Source of the DNA: Xanthomonas fragariae
GTDB lineage: Bacteria > Pseudomonadota > Gammaproteobacteria > Xanthomonadales > Xanthomonadaceae
DNA: 64,000 nt
Direction: 5' to 3'
Assembly: GCF_900183975.1 (NCBI RefSeq)
Contig: NZ_LT853882.1
Location: 3,837,501-3,901,500, forward strand
Under the pieces are notes generated by a model. It was not told the origin of the DNA. It saw only the letters and a list, made by a program, of their open reading frames with translations, and made no database searches. The stretch's first letter is position 1. Each line of letters begins with the position of its first letter. Of this stretch, positions 1-8,455 are shown piece by piece. The position numbers were made by a program, and so were the translations under genes.

Positions 1-653
1 GGCGCTTGCAGATCAACGACACCGCACAGGCGCGCGCTGCGTTGCGGAAAGCGCTGGAAGCACCGATCGCAGTGTTCACCAGCCCTGCAGCCGTAAAGGC
101 GGCGCATCGTCTTGCGCCGCTGCAACGTCCGGCGCAGGCGCAATGGGTGAGCGTGGGCAACGGCACCGCCCGCACATTGCAGGCCTGCGGGATCGACACC
201 GTGGTACGCCCCGCGCGCATGGACAGCGAAGGGCTGCTCGCGCTGCCGCTGTTCCAGCCACCGCCGGACACGGTCGGATTGATCACCGCACCGGGTGGAC
301 GTGGCATGCTGGCACCTGCGCTGGAACAGCGCGGCGCACACATCCTGCGCGCCGATGTCTATCAACGCATTGCACTGCGATTGCGGGCATCGGCAGTGCA
401 GGCCTTGTCCGTCGCACTGCCACGCAGTGTGTTGGCACTGAGCAGCGCCGAAGCATTATCGTTGGTCTTGCAGCAACTGCCTGCTACGCTGATCGAGGCG
501 TGGCGGCAGCGGCCAGTGGTGGCCTCCAGCGATCGCATGCTCGAATCCGCACACGCTGCCGGCTTCATGCATGTCGTACGTGCCGCAGGTCCACTGCCCG
601 TGCAGTTGGCCGCTGCCGCTGCCGCAATCATGACGCCGCCGCGACTTTGCTGA
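1..653 (+). CDS. hemD: Uroporphyrinogen-III synthase, 5'-truncated by window edge
   Basis: This is the C-terminal ~215 residues of HemD, which cyclises hydroxymethylbilane to uroporphyrinogen III in haem/sirohaem synthesis in the cytosol. The reading frame is open to base 1, so the true start lies upstream; a TTG at 6 is only an internal codon. Visible features are an FTSPAAV segment near the start, SVGNGTARTL and a GLITAPGGRGM loop typical of the two-lobed HemD fold. It is followed by hemX and hemY in the same direction, the usual gammaproteobacterial order, which supports the assignment as much as the motifs do. Confidence 0.9.
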   Translation, partial: RLQINDTAQARAALRKALEAPIAVFTSPAAVKAAHRLAPLQRPAQAQWVSVGNGTARTLQACGIDTVVRPARMDSEGLLALPLFQPPPDTVGLITAPGGRGMLAPALEQRGAHILRADVYQRIALRLRASAVQALSVALPRSVLALSSAEALSLVLQQLPATLIEAWRQRPVVASSDRMLESAHAAGFMHVVRAAGPLPVQLAAAAAAIMTPPRLC

Positions 654-756
654 ACTCCGAACTCAAGCACAGCTTGCGGGCCTCTGCCGCTGCACGCCAT
701 GCTGTATGAGTTGACTGCGGCGCCTGCGCCAGTCGTGACCGCCCGAGGATGCCCGA

Positions 757-1734
757 ATGACTGACATGCCCGCTCCCACGCGACGCTTTCCGTTGGCATG
801 GCTGCTACTTGTCATCGCCGTGGTGGCGGTGGGCGCGGCGCTGTTTCTGGGCTGGCGCACATGGCAGACGTATCGGGCCGAACAGCTGCAAGCGGCCGAA
901 GCGCAGCAACAGCGCTGGGATGGCATGCAACAGATGTTGGAAACGCTGCGACGCGATCAGCGACTGGCCAACGAGCGCCAGCAAGATGCAGCGTCAACCA
1001 ATCGCGTGCTGCGCGATGAGATGCTCGGCTTGAGTCAGCGCAGCGCGCTACTTGAAGAAACCGTGCAAAAACTGGCAGATACCAATCGCCACGGCGCACA
1101 AGCGCTGCGGTTGGATGAAGTGGAACTGATGCTTGGGCTCGGCCAACAGCGGCTGAGCATTGCCGGCGATGCCGATGGTGCGCGCCGCGCCTATGCGCTG
1201 GCGAACGGCACGCTCAACGGCATCGACGATCCGGGGTATCTCAATTTGCGTCAGGCGCTAGTGCAGGAACGCGATGCGCTGGATCGCCTGGGTGCCGGCC
1301 CGCAAGCGCAGGTCGAACAGACATTGGACAAACTGGCCACCGATCTGCACCGTTTGCCGGAACGGACCGCGCAAAAAACCAATGCGGCACAGCCGTGGTG
1401 GCAGAAAGTACTGGCACCGCTGGTGGACATTCGTCCCAGCCGTGGCGATGCCCTGCTGACCGGCAGCGACCGCAACGCCGCGCACGATGCGTTGCAGATC
1501 GAAGTCAGCCTGGCCCGCGCGGCTGCAGAACGTGGCGATGTCGATGGCTTCGCGCAATCGCTGCGGCGCATCGATACTTGGATTATCCGGCTGTGGCCGG
1601 ATTCGCCACAACGTCGCCAAGTGCGTACGCGCGTGCGCACCCTGCAACAAGCGCCACTGCGTCCGCGCCTGCCGGAACTGGGCACCACCCTGCTGCAATT
1701 GCAGGCCATGCGTGAAGGGAGATCCACCCAATGA
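757..1734 (+). CDS. hemX: HemX-like membrane protein (uroporphyrin-III C-methyltransferase family)
   Basis: The 325-residue protein has one N-terminal transmembrane segment (about residues 13-33, LAWLLLVIAVVAVGAALFLG), then a long charged helical, coiled-coil-like region rich in Q, R and E (about 40-120) and a helical C-terminal domain. This is the HemX architecture: an inner-membrane anchor with a periplasmic domain. Despite the family name, no SAM-binding motif is visible and methyltransferase activity is doubtful. It lies about 100 bases after hemD and overlaps hemY by four bases (ATGA), so the three are probably cotranscribed. The role in haem synthesis is inferred from linkage. Confidence 0.88.
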   Translation: MTDMPAPTRRFPLAWLLLVIAVVAVGAALFLGWRTWQTYRAEQLQAAEAQQQRWDGMQQMLETLRRDQRLANERQQDAASTNRVLRDEMLGLSQRSALLEETVQKLADTNRHGAQALRLDEVELMLGLGQQRLSIAGDADGARRAYALANGTLNGIDDPGYLNLRQALVQERDALDRLGAGPQAQVEQTLDKLATDLHRLPERTAQKTNAAQPWWQKVLAPLVDIRPSRGDALLTGSDRNAAHDALQIEVSLARAAAERGDVDGFAQSLRRIDTWIIRLWPDSPQRRQVRTRVRTLQQAPLRPRLPELGTTLLQLQAMREGRSTQ

Positions 1735-2996
1735 AAGTGTTGCGTACCGTCTTGATTCTGTTGGTTGCCGTAGCGCTGGGCGTGCTCGGTGCGCAGTGGC
1801 TGTCGCACCAGAACAGTTACGACCTGGGCAACGTGGTGGTCAGCGTTGGTGGCAACGACTACCGCGCGGCCATGCCGCAAGCGGCGCTGATCCTGGTCAT
1901 CGCGCTGTTGGTGTTGTGGCTGTTGTGGACGCTGATCAGCCTGCCGTTCCGCGTCTGGGGCAAGTACCGCCACAAGAAAGGCCGTGCACGCCTGATCGAA
2001 GGCCTGCGCGCGGCCGATCATGGCCAGTGGCAGCGCGCCGAACGCCTGCTGGTAAACGCCAGCAAAGACGACGAAGTCAGCGGCATTGCGTTGGCAAGCG
2101 CAGTACGGGTGGCCGACGCGCGCGGCGATGAGGCAGCGGCCAATGCACTGGCCCAGCAATTGGCCGAGCGCGACCCCACCGCGCATGCGCTACTGCAAGG
2201 CGAGCGGCATCTGGCACGGCAACGCCCGGTCGAGGCGATCAATGCACTCGACATCGCCAACGCTCAACCGCTGCCGGCGCGTGGTCTGCTGCTGCGTACG
2301 CATGCCTTGGCGCAGATCGGTCGCGCCGATGAAGCTTACGGCCAGCTCGGCGCCTTGCGTCAGCAGGCAGTGCTGGCACCCGACGCCTACAGCGCGCTGG
2401 AAGCGACGTTGGCCGAACAAACACTGTTGCAGGCCAGCGACGCCAATGCACTGGCCGAGCGTTGGGAAACATTGCCCAAACCGCTGCGCACTTATCCAGC
2501 AGTGCTCGGCGCTTACGCACAGTGCGCGGCGCTACTGCATTGGGACGATGCGGCCGTCCACAGCCTGGAACAGGCGCTGGACACGCAGTGGGACGAATCG
2601 CTGGTGCGTCTGTACGGCGTGCTGCCTCTGGAAAAATACGATTCGCGTCGCGCCAGTGCGCAGCGTTGGCTGACCCAGCATCCGGATAGCCCGGGCCTGT
2701 TGCTGACGCTGGCGCGGCTAGCACGCCACCAACAGCAGTGGTCGCAGGCCGAAGAATTTCTGCATCGCGCTGTGGCCAACGGTGCCGGTAGCCCGGCCTG
2801 GGAAGAGCTCGGACACGGCTTCGCGGCGGCCGGCGATCTGTTGTCAGCGCAGCATTGCTATGCCAATGCCTTGCGTGCCGCACGTGGTGAACCGGTGCAC
2901 GAGGCCATGCCGCAGCACTTACTGCGCGGGTCGATCGTTTCGACGTATGAAACACCGCCAGCCGATCCGCTCGCGCCGGACGATCGCGCTCTGTAA
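1731..2996 (+). CDS. hemY: HemY protein, TPR-containing inner-membrane protein of the hem operon
   Basis: The 421-residue protein begins with a transmembrane helix (about 5-25) and has a second near 49-70, then a cytosolic stretch of helical TPR-like repeats (for example around AERLLVNASKDDE, LLLTLARLARHQQQW, and AEEFLHRAVANG). This is the proteobacterial HemY_N/TPR protein, not the protoporphyrinogen oxidase of Gram-positives that shares the symbol. The ATG overlaps the hemX stop, showing translational coupling. The precise biochemical function of the family is not settled; it is linked to late haem synthesis. Confidence 0.9.
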   Translation: MKVLRTVLILLVAVALGVLGAQWLSHQNSYDLGNVVVSVGGNDYRAAMPQAALILVIALLVLWLLWTLISLPFRVWGKYRHKKGRARLIEGLRAADHGQWQRAERLLVNASKDDEVSGIALASAVRVADARGDEAAANALAQQLAERDPTAHALLQGERHLARQRPVEAINALDIANAQPLPARGLLLRTHALAQIGRADEAYGQLGALRQQAVLAPDAYSALEATLAEQTLLQASDANALAERWETLPKPLRTYPAVLGAYAQCAALLHWDDAAVHSLEQALDTQWDESLVRLYGVLPLEKYDSRRASAQRWLTQHPDSPGLLLTLARLARHQQQWSQAEEFLHRAVANGAGSPAWEELGHGFAAAGDLLSAQHCYANALRAARGEPVHEAMPQHLLRGSIVSTYETPPADPLAPDDRAL

Positions 2997-3025
2997 TCGA
3001 TAACGTTTGATTACAAGAAGCAATT

Positions 3026-3077
3026 CGGGATTCGGGATTCGCAAAAACAGGCTTCCCATCGCGAATCCCGAATCCCG
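3026..3077. terminator. Perfect 17-bp inverted repeat between convergent genes
   Basis: CGGGATTCGGGATTCGC at 3026-3042 is the exact reverse complement of 3061-3077, with an 18-base loop. It sits between the convergent hemY and thiolase genes and has no clear U-run. It can serve as a two-way terminator, but its GGGATTCGGGATTC repeats also recur in the intergenic element near 26.4-26.55 kb, so it is probably a member of a dispersed Xanthomonas palindromic (REP-like) family. Confidence 0.6.
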
Positions 3078-3091
3078 CCGCGCAGCAGCGA

Positions 3092-4405
3092 TCAGCGCTC
3101 GACGATTGCCACCACACCCATGCCGCCAGCCGTACAGATCGAAATCAACGCACGGCCACCACCGCGTTCTTCCAGCTGCTTGGCCGCGGTGGTCACCACA
3201 CGCGCGCCGGTAGCGGCGAACGGGTGGCCGGTGGCCAGCGACGAGCCAAGCGGGTTGATCTTGTCCGGGTCGATGCGGCCCAGCGGCGCGTCCAAGCCCA
3301 GGCGATTGCGGCAGTAATTTTCACTTTCCCACGCGCGCAACGTGCACAACACCTGCGCGGCAAAGGCTTCGTGGATTTCATAAATATCGAAGTGCTGCAA
3401 GGTCAGGCCCTGGCGCGCCAACATTTGCGGCACCGCTATAGTTGGCGCCATCAACAGGCCTTCACCATGCACGAAATCAACCGCCGCCACCTGCGCATCG
3501 CGCAGATAGGCCATCGGCGTGTGGCCGTGCGCCAGCGCCCAGGCTTCGCTGGACAACAGCACCGCAGCGGCGCCATCGGTCAGCGGCGTGGAATTGGCGG
3601 CAGTCAGCGTGCCGCGACCGGAAGCCTTGTCGAACGCCGGGCGCAACGTGGCCAGCTTTTCCAGCGAGGTATCTGCGCGCAAGATGTTGTCGCGCGAGAC
3701 GCCGCGAAACGGGACGATCAGCGAATCGAAGAAGCCGCGCTCATACGCTGCGGCCAGCTTATGGTGCGAGGCCACCGCCCACTCGTCCTGCGACTCGCGC
3801 GAGATGTTCCATTCCTTGGCCATGTCCTCACAATGGTCGCCCATGCTCTTGCCGGTGCGCGGCTCGGCCACGCCAGGGAATTCGGGCTTGAGTTCGCCGA
3901 GTTTGAAACCTCCCATCAGGACTTTGAGCTTGTCGCCGGTGGCCTTGGCCCGATTGGCCGCCAGCAACCGTGCACGCAACTTCTTGCCGTAGACGATCGG
4001 CACTTCCGAGGTCGTGTCCGAGCCGCCGCCGATGCCCGAGTCGATCTGGCCCAACGCGATCTTGTTGGCGATGGTAATCACCGAATCCAGGCTGGTGCCA
4101 CAGGCACGCTGCAAGGTGGTGCCTGGGGTCAACGGCGACAGCCCGGACGACAGCGCCGCCTCGCGCGCCAGGTTCCAGTCCGCGGAGTGCTTGATCACCG
4201 CACCCATCACCACCTCGCCCAGTTGCCGCCCATGCAGCCCGAAGCGCTCGACCAGTGCGCCCAGCGTGCGCACCGACATGCCCAGGTTGCCCACGTCCGC
4301 GTATGCGGTGTTCTGACGACAGAACGGGATACGGACGCCGCCCAGAATGGCGACGGGACGGGCTGCGGGCATCGGTTGACCTAGCATGGAGGACTCGAGG
4401 GACAT
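3092..4405 (-). CDS. Acetyl-CoA C-acyltransferase (thiolase, FadI-like)
   Basis: This thiolase of about 437 residues would cleave 3-ketoacyl-CoA (fatty-acid beta-oxidation) or condense acetyl-CoA units in the cytosol. The acyl-accepting cysteine is in RACGTSLDS (about residue 100), the histidine motif is YEIHEAFAAQ, GHPFAATGAR is the conserved glycine loop, and the second catalytic cysteine is in ICTAGGMG near the C-terminus. The length fits the long FadI branch better than the ~390-residue FadA/AtoB branch. Three in-frame starts exist (4429, 4405, 4387); 4405 is a compromise. It stands alone, convergent with hemY and divergent from the next gene. Confidence 0.88.
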   Translation of the reverse strand: MSLESSMLGQPMPAARPVAILGGVRIPFCRQNTAYADVGNLGMSVRTLGALVERFGLHGRQLGEVVMGAVIKHSADWNLAREAALSSGLSPLTPGTTLQRACGTSLDSVITIANKIALGQIDSGIGGGSDTTSEVPIVYGKKLRARLLAANRAKATGDKLKVLMGGFKLGELKPEFPGVAEPRTGKSMGDHCEDMAKEWNISRESQDEWAVASHHKLAAAYERGFFDSLIVPFRGVSRDNILRADTSLEKLATLRPAFDKASGRGTLTAANSTPLTDGAAAVLLSSEAWALAHGHTPMAYLRDAQVAAVDFVHGEGLLMAPTIAVPQMLARQGLTLQHFDIYEIHEAFAAQVLCTLRAWESENYCRNRLGLDAPLGRIDPDKINPLGSSLATGHPFAATGARVVTTAAKQLEERGGGRALISICTAGGMGVVAIVER

Positions 4406-4455
4406 GGCCTGCACAGGGCCGGCAGGCATAATGGCCGCAGTGTAGCTTCGACCCC

Positions 4456-5361
4456 GTGATGGGCCAACCGCAAATCATGAGCAAGACCGAACACGGCGTG
4501 ATCGCCATGGGTGTGATGGCGCTGGAATTGTCGGGCGGAACCTCCCCCGAGCGTGGCGCCCTGCCGCCCGAGCAAGCTGGCATGCTGGCCGAACGCATTG
4601 GACGCGACTTGACGCAATGGATTCCTGAAGTGCGTGCGCTGGAGCTGAGCGTGGCGATGGCGCATTTCGACCCAGCCGAAGTGCTGCGACCGGGCTGGCC
4701 GCTGCATCGCCGGCTGGAAGAGCTGCATGCGCGCGCGCCCGGACGCGACCAAGGCCCGCGCGTGCTGGCCTTCGGTGCCGATGCGCAAGGCCAGATTCCG
4801 CTGCCCTTCCAGGCAGACGCACAGCTCACCGGCGGCAGCTTGCGCGTGCTGCCGTTCCTGCTCTGCGGCGATCCGGAAATCGTCGCCACGGTGGCCGATG
4901 CGATGGAGCAAGTGCTGCTGGCTCAGGGCATGGCCCAGGCCGACACCGCGCTGCTGGCGCAGGAAAGTTTCGGCGCACGCATCGAACATGCGCGTTACCT
5001 CACCACGCACGACCTTGCGGCGATGATTTCCATCCAGTACGACAACCAGGGCCTGGCACCGTTGTGGCCGCTGATTGAAGCCGCCCTGCTCGCCCCGTAC
5101 ACCGAACAATGGCTGGACCAGTCGCCCGAACCGGTGCTGCGCTACGTCGACGGCGAAGTGCGCATTGCGCTGTTCGACCCGGCCGATTGGTGCGATTACT
5201 ACACGTATGATCGCGAGAACTGCGAACGCCTGCGCGGCGTGTACGAGCAATATCTCTCGCGTCAGCGACAAATGGCCGCTGTCTTGGAAGCACATGGGCT
5301 GCCGGTGCTGTATGTGCATGTAGAACCGGGCCAGCACCCGCGGCAAGCGTTGGCGGCGTGA
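4456..5361 (+). CDS. Conserved hypothetical protein, about 300 aa
   Basis: I do not recognise a named family. The product is acidic and cytosolic-looking, with no signal peptide or membrane helix. It has a glycine-rich start (VIAMGVMALELSGGTSPE), a LPFLLCGDPEIVATVADAME block and a C-terminal DWCDYYTYDRENCERL segment. The frame keeps normal Xanthomonas codon usage throughout, so it is a real gene. It is divergent from the thiolase with about 50 bases between, so the two may share a promoter region. ATG codons at 4456 and 4477 are both possible starts; neither has a strong ribosome-binding site. Confidence 0.7.
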   Translation: MMGQPQIMSKTEHGVIAMGVMALELSGGTSPERGALPPEQAGMLAERIGRDLTQWIPEVRALELSVAMAHFDPAEVLRPGWPLHRRLEELHARAPGRDQGPRVLAFGADAQGQIPLPFQADAQLTGGSLRVLPFLLCGDPEIVATVADAMEQVLLAQGMAQADTALLAQESFGARIEHARYLTTHDLAAMISIQYDNQGLAPLWPLIEAALLAPYTEQWLDQSPEPVLRYVDGEVRIALFDPADWCDYYTYDRENCERLRGVYEQYLSRQRQMAAVLEAHGLPVLYVHVEPGQHPRQALAA

Positions 5362-5604
5362 GCGATACGCCGGTGGTTTCGGCCCCTGCACTGCAGGGCA
5401 TGCCGGAAACCGGCGTCATGTGGCGGAGCTGGACCGCGCGCGCGTCTCACGCACGCTTGCTGGGCCTGGAACCGATGCACCGCGATGCGCATGGCCGCCT
5501 GGACAGGTGTTGCTGCTGTTCTTGCAGGGCAGCAGGTCGACACGGTGAGGCTATCCGGCGACACGATCCAACCGCATGACGGCAGTGTGGCCGCATGCAT
5601 CTAA
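5358..5604 (+). pseudogene. Possible broken small gene after the 4456 gene
   Basis: A GTG at 5358 overlaps the preceding stop and opens a frame (SDTPVVSAPALQGMPETG) that loses sensible composition after about 45 codons, becoming a run of cysteines. A neighbouring frame then reads VLAGQQVDTVRLSGDTIQP to a TAA at 5602. This looks like one short gene with a frameshift near 5510, but no family is recognised and chance is not excluded. Confidence 0.3.
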
Positions 5605-5653
5605 GTTGTCTGCGGATTAGGGCGGCCGGCAGCTCATCAACATGCAAAAGCGA

Positions 5654-5678
5654 CGCCGCGGTAATAATCACCGCGGCG
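5654..5678. terminator. Strong GC hairpin, possible terminator
   Basis: CGCCGCGGT (5654-5662) pairs perfectly with ACCGCGGCG (5670-5678) around a 7-base AT loop. It lies after the 4456 gene and 14 bases before an IS element. There is no U-run on the + strand; on the - strand it is followed by GTCGCTTTTGC, a weak one. Confidence 0.45.
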
Positions 5679-5691
5679 CTTCAAGTATTTA

Positions 5692-6573
5692 GAGCGTCTA
5701 ACAAAACCCCTTGAATCTTGTCTCGCCGGTGGCAAAATTGCGGACATGACACGTCGCAAAGAGATCCCCATTGCGCTGTGGAAGCGCATCGAGCCGCTGA
5801 TTCCGCAAGTGAAGCGTTCGCCCAAAGGTGGACGGCCGCATATCAGTGATCAGCAAGCCCTCAACGGCATCGTCTATGTCCTGCGCACGGGCGTGCCGTG
5901 GGAAGGACCTGCCTATGGAGCTGGGCTACGGCAGCGGCATGACCTGCTGGCGCCGGTTGCGTGATTGGCAGGCCGCCGGTGTGTGGCATCGTCTGCATCA
6001 GGTGTTGCTGGCCGAGCGACGTCGCGCTCAGACGCTGGACCTGAGCCGAGCTGGTCTGGACGCCGCTAGCGTAGCCTCCCCCCCGGGGGGCCCATATACC
6101 GGGCCGAACCCGACCGATCGCGGCAAACTCGGCAGCAAACGGCATCTGATCGTCGATCGCAACGGCATCCCCTTGGCGGTATGCGTCACCGGCGCCAATC
6201 GGCACGACTCGGTCGTGTTCGAGGAGTTGATCGACGCCTTGCCGCCAATTGGTGGCAAACCAGTGGTGGCAAACCAGGGCGCCTGCGATGTTGGCCAGAC
6301 AAATTGCACGCCGACAAGGCTTACGACATCGACCGCTGTCGCGCCTTCCTCAAGCAGCGCGGCATCATTGCGCGGATCGCACGCAAGGGGATCGCGCGCA
6401 ACGACCGGTTGGGCCGTCATCGCTGGGTCGTCGAGCGCACCCATGCCTGGTTCGCAGGCATGGGCAAACTGCGCATCCGCTTTGAACGCCGCATCGATCT
6501 CCACTTGGCGTTGCTCTCGCTTGCTTGCTCCATCATCTGCTTACGGCTTCTTCCTGGGTTTTGTTAGACGCTC
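5692..6573 (+). mobile_element. IS5-family (IS427-like) insertion sequence, 882 bp, inactive
   Basis: The ends are GAGCGTCTAACAAAACCC (5692) and its exact reverse complement at 6556-6573, flanked by a 3-bp TTA target duplication (5689-5691 and 6574-6576). Length, ends and TTA target fit the IS427 subgroup of IS5. The ends closely resemble those of the four short MITEs in this window (GAGYGGCTAACAAAACG), so this element type is the likely source of the transposase that moved them. The transposase reading frame is broken. Confidence 0.88.
5746..6567 (+). pseudogene. IS5-family transposase, multiply frameshifted
   Basis: The product starts in one frame (MTRRKEIPIALWKRIEPLIP, N-terminal DUF4096-type domain). 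It then passes to a second frame (MTCWRRLRDWQAAGVWHRLH, then GSKRHLIVDRNGIPLAVCVTG) and finishes in a third (KLHADKAYDIDRCRAFLKQR, HRWVVERTHAWFAGMGKLR). The first switch may be the programmed frameshift of this subgroup. The second is caused by a 14-bp tandem duplication of TGGTGGCAAACCAG (6250-6263 and 6264-6277). A C7/G6 tract near 6078-6090 sits at a region of abnormal sequence (SPPGGPYTGPNPTD). No functional enzyme is expected. Confidence 0.85.
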
Positions 6574-6575
6574 TT

Positions 6576-6865
6576 AGTCATCCCTGAAAAACCTCTTTCA
6601 AGCACCAATCGTCAGCGGTGATCGGTGCACGGTGCTCAAGGATGCTCATCCCATCGCCCGGATCCAGGCGCGCAATAACGCAATCCAGCGCATCAGCCAG
6701 CGCAGGTTGTAGCCGGCGGCGCAGCCAAGCACGTGCAGCGCATCGTCTTGGGCGCCTTTGAGCCTGCAACGACGCAGCCGACAGTCTTCTTTCATATGTA
6801 CAACGCTCGACGCGATCGATGCGTCTCTTGGACTCATCCCCGCATCGGTACAGGAACAGCACCAA
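6576..6865 (-). pseudogene. C-terminal remnant of an IS1478-like IS5-family transposase
   Basis: On the minus strand one frame ends with GAQDDALHVLGCAAGYNLRW and LMRWIALL (stop at 6646), the characteristic end of IS1478-like IS5 transposases. The neighbouring sequence GTCATCCCTGAAAAACC (from about 6577) matches the outer ends of two further remnants at about 26605 and 34235. Only the last ~55 codons survive; the 5' part is missing and replaced by an integrase fragment. Confidence 0.6.
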
Positions 6866-6882
6866 GATGAGGATCTCATCTG

Positions 6883-7059
6883 ATGGCGCGGGGACGTAAA
6901 CGGAAGTTCAACCCGGCAATTCCGGCTCACATCGAGCAGGAGGCAGTTCCAAAAAGTATGTACTGGGACAACGGTTGCTGGTACATGCTTGAAGACCATC
7001 CGGCGGCTTCAACCCTGGATCGCACCACCAACGGTTGTGAAGTGGTCCAGGCGACCTGA
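6883..7059 (+). pseudogene. N-terminal fragment of a phage-type integrase
   Basis: The 58-codon frame reads MARGRKRKFNPAIPAHIEQ, then PKSMYWDNGCWYMLEDHP. This matches the start of tyrosine-recombinase-like phage integrases common in Xanthomonas, whose N-terminal domain often begins MARGRxRKxNPxIPxHIDQ. The frame then runs into unrelated sequence and stops; the catalytic domain is absent. It is probably the scar of a lost prophage or genomic island. Confidence 0.55.
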
Positions 7060-7080
7060 CCTGAGCAACTTCACCGCCAA

Positions 7081-7520
7081 GTGCAGTTGCTCAGGTCATC
7101 CAGCCGCCTGGACCTGTCAGAACGAGACCGTCTGCATGCGTTGTATGAAACCGGCATATCGATGCATGCCATCGCCAGTGCATTGGAGCGTGCGCGCAGA
7201 ACGATCAGCCGCGAACTGCGTCGCAATCAGCACGCTCGGCAGTATCGGCCAGATCACGCGCAGCGCATCTGGACGCTGAGCGCATCGCCCAGATCGAGGT
7301 TTTGCTGGGTGAGGACTTCAGTCCGGAAAAGATTGCCGGCCGCACCGGATTGGCAAGTCACGAATGGATCTATGGGCACATTGATGCCGACAACGGTAAG
7401 CAGTTCGCCGATCATCGGCTTATTGCTGCTTGCTTGCAGAGCGATTTCTATTTTGCAGATCCGTACTGTGCACGGCAGCGTGGCAGCAACGAAATTGCCA
7501 ACGGATTGACCCGCCCGTAG
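7081..7520 (+). pseudogene. IS30-family transposase remnant
   Basis: The start contains the IS30 helix-turn-helix (LSERDRLHALYETGISMHAI, then ALERARRTISRELRRN). A frameshift near 7290 moves to a second frame with EDFSPEKIAGRTG and HEWIYGHIDAD. That text jumps directly to DNGKQFADHRLIAACLQSDF and RGSNEIANGL. In intact IS30 transposases a DDE-domain stretch of well over 50 residues lies between these parts, so there is an internal deletion as well as the frameshift. Confidence 0.75.
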
Positions 7521-8143
7521 AAGAACGTCACCGGCCGCGATTTGCCGTTGCGCGCAGGCGCGATGCAGGCCACATACGACAGGGTTGCCTGTGGCTGGCT
7601 GAAGGATCCTTCGCAATTAGATGGCCGGTGCGCACGCTATAGCCCACCGTCTGTTGCTTGCCACGTCACAAGTAGTGCGATGCGCGGCAGGCGCAGCACA
7701 GAAAGACGATGGCATGTCGATTTTCTAAAGCCGCTTTCGTCGGTAGCATGGACGGACACCTCCGCCACCCAGCGTGTGCCTATGTCGACCGTCACGCGAC
7801 ACCGCGTTCTGCATACCAGCCTCGAGCGCATCTATCGCGCATTCCTGGTGCACATCGCGGTTCATCGCACGCGATCTGCATTAATGCGGCGCAGCAATGA
7901 ACGGGGTGTCGTCAGATTGACTACTGCGCTGCACGTCGCGCTAACGCAATGGGCACCATCATGCGTTACCAGCTGTGCAGCCCTAGGGTATCTAGGCAGC
8001 TTAAAGGGTGCAGGCATCCGCAGTTGGACCACTTTCTCGACAGACACCGCGCACTGCGCGGTGTCTTCGTTGTGTGCGCTGATCGGGGCGCGCGCTGTGT
8101 GACGACCAGTGCCATCGCACCAACGCTTCGCGCCATAACCGCG
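7521..8143. other. No recognisable gene (about 620 bp)
   Basis: This stretch follows the IS30 remnant. Its open frames are short, lack coherent composition and match nothing I recognise. It is probably decayed mobile-element or island DNA. Confidence 0.5.
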
Positions 8144-8455
8144 CTAAAACGTGCCCTGCTTCCACAGCCGCACCAGTTCGGCCGGCGCATGTTCTTCGGG
8201 AATGCGCAGCGGCTCGCTGGCGCCGTCCCAGACGATGCTGAAATAACGGCAGTCGCCACCACCGGCCTGCGGAAGCGACAGCGCATGCACCAGGCATTGG
8301 TCCAGCAAGGTCTTCAGGTGTCGCCGCTGCGCATCGTCCAATTCATCCATCACCACCTGGCGCTCGCGGCGCATGGCCGGAAATGCCGCCACACCGCCTT
8401 CGCGTGCCAGCCGTAGCGTCATGCCCGCATCCACTGGCGGCCGTTGTGGACTCAC
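8144..8455 (-). CDS. Emfourin-like protealysin inhibitor
   Basis: This 103-residue soluble protein starts with a GTG that overlaps the stop of the M4 metalloprotease gene (GTGA), so the two are translationally coupled. Size, lack of a signal peptide, the N-terminal MTLRLAREGGVAAFPAMRRE strand-turn-strand and its place directly downstream of a protealysin-type protease fit emfourin, the small protein inhibitor of protealysin-like proteases. It would hold the cytosolic protease inactive. The family call rests on context plus overall pattern; no catalytic residues are expected. Confidence 0.7.
   Translation of the reverse strand: MSPQRPPVDAGMTLRLAREGGVAAFPAMRRERQVVMDELDDAQRRHLKTLLDQCLVHALSLPQAGGGDCRYFSIVWDGASEPLRIPEEHAPAELVRLWKQGTF

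Noticed and set aside
3224..4384. 386-codon plus-strand frame opposite the thiolase
   Set aside because: Antisense shadow with histidine/arginine-rich random composition.
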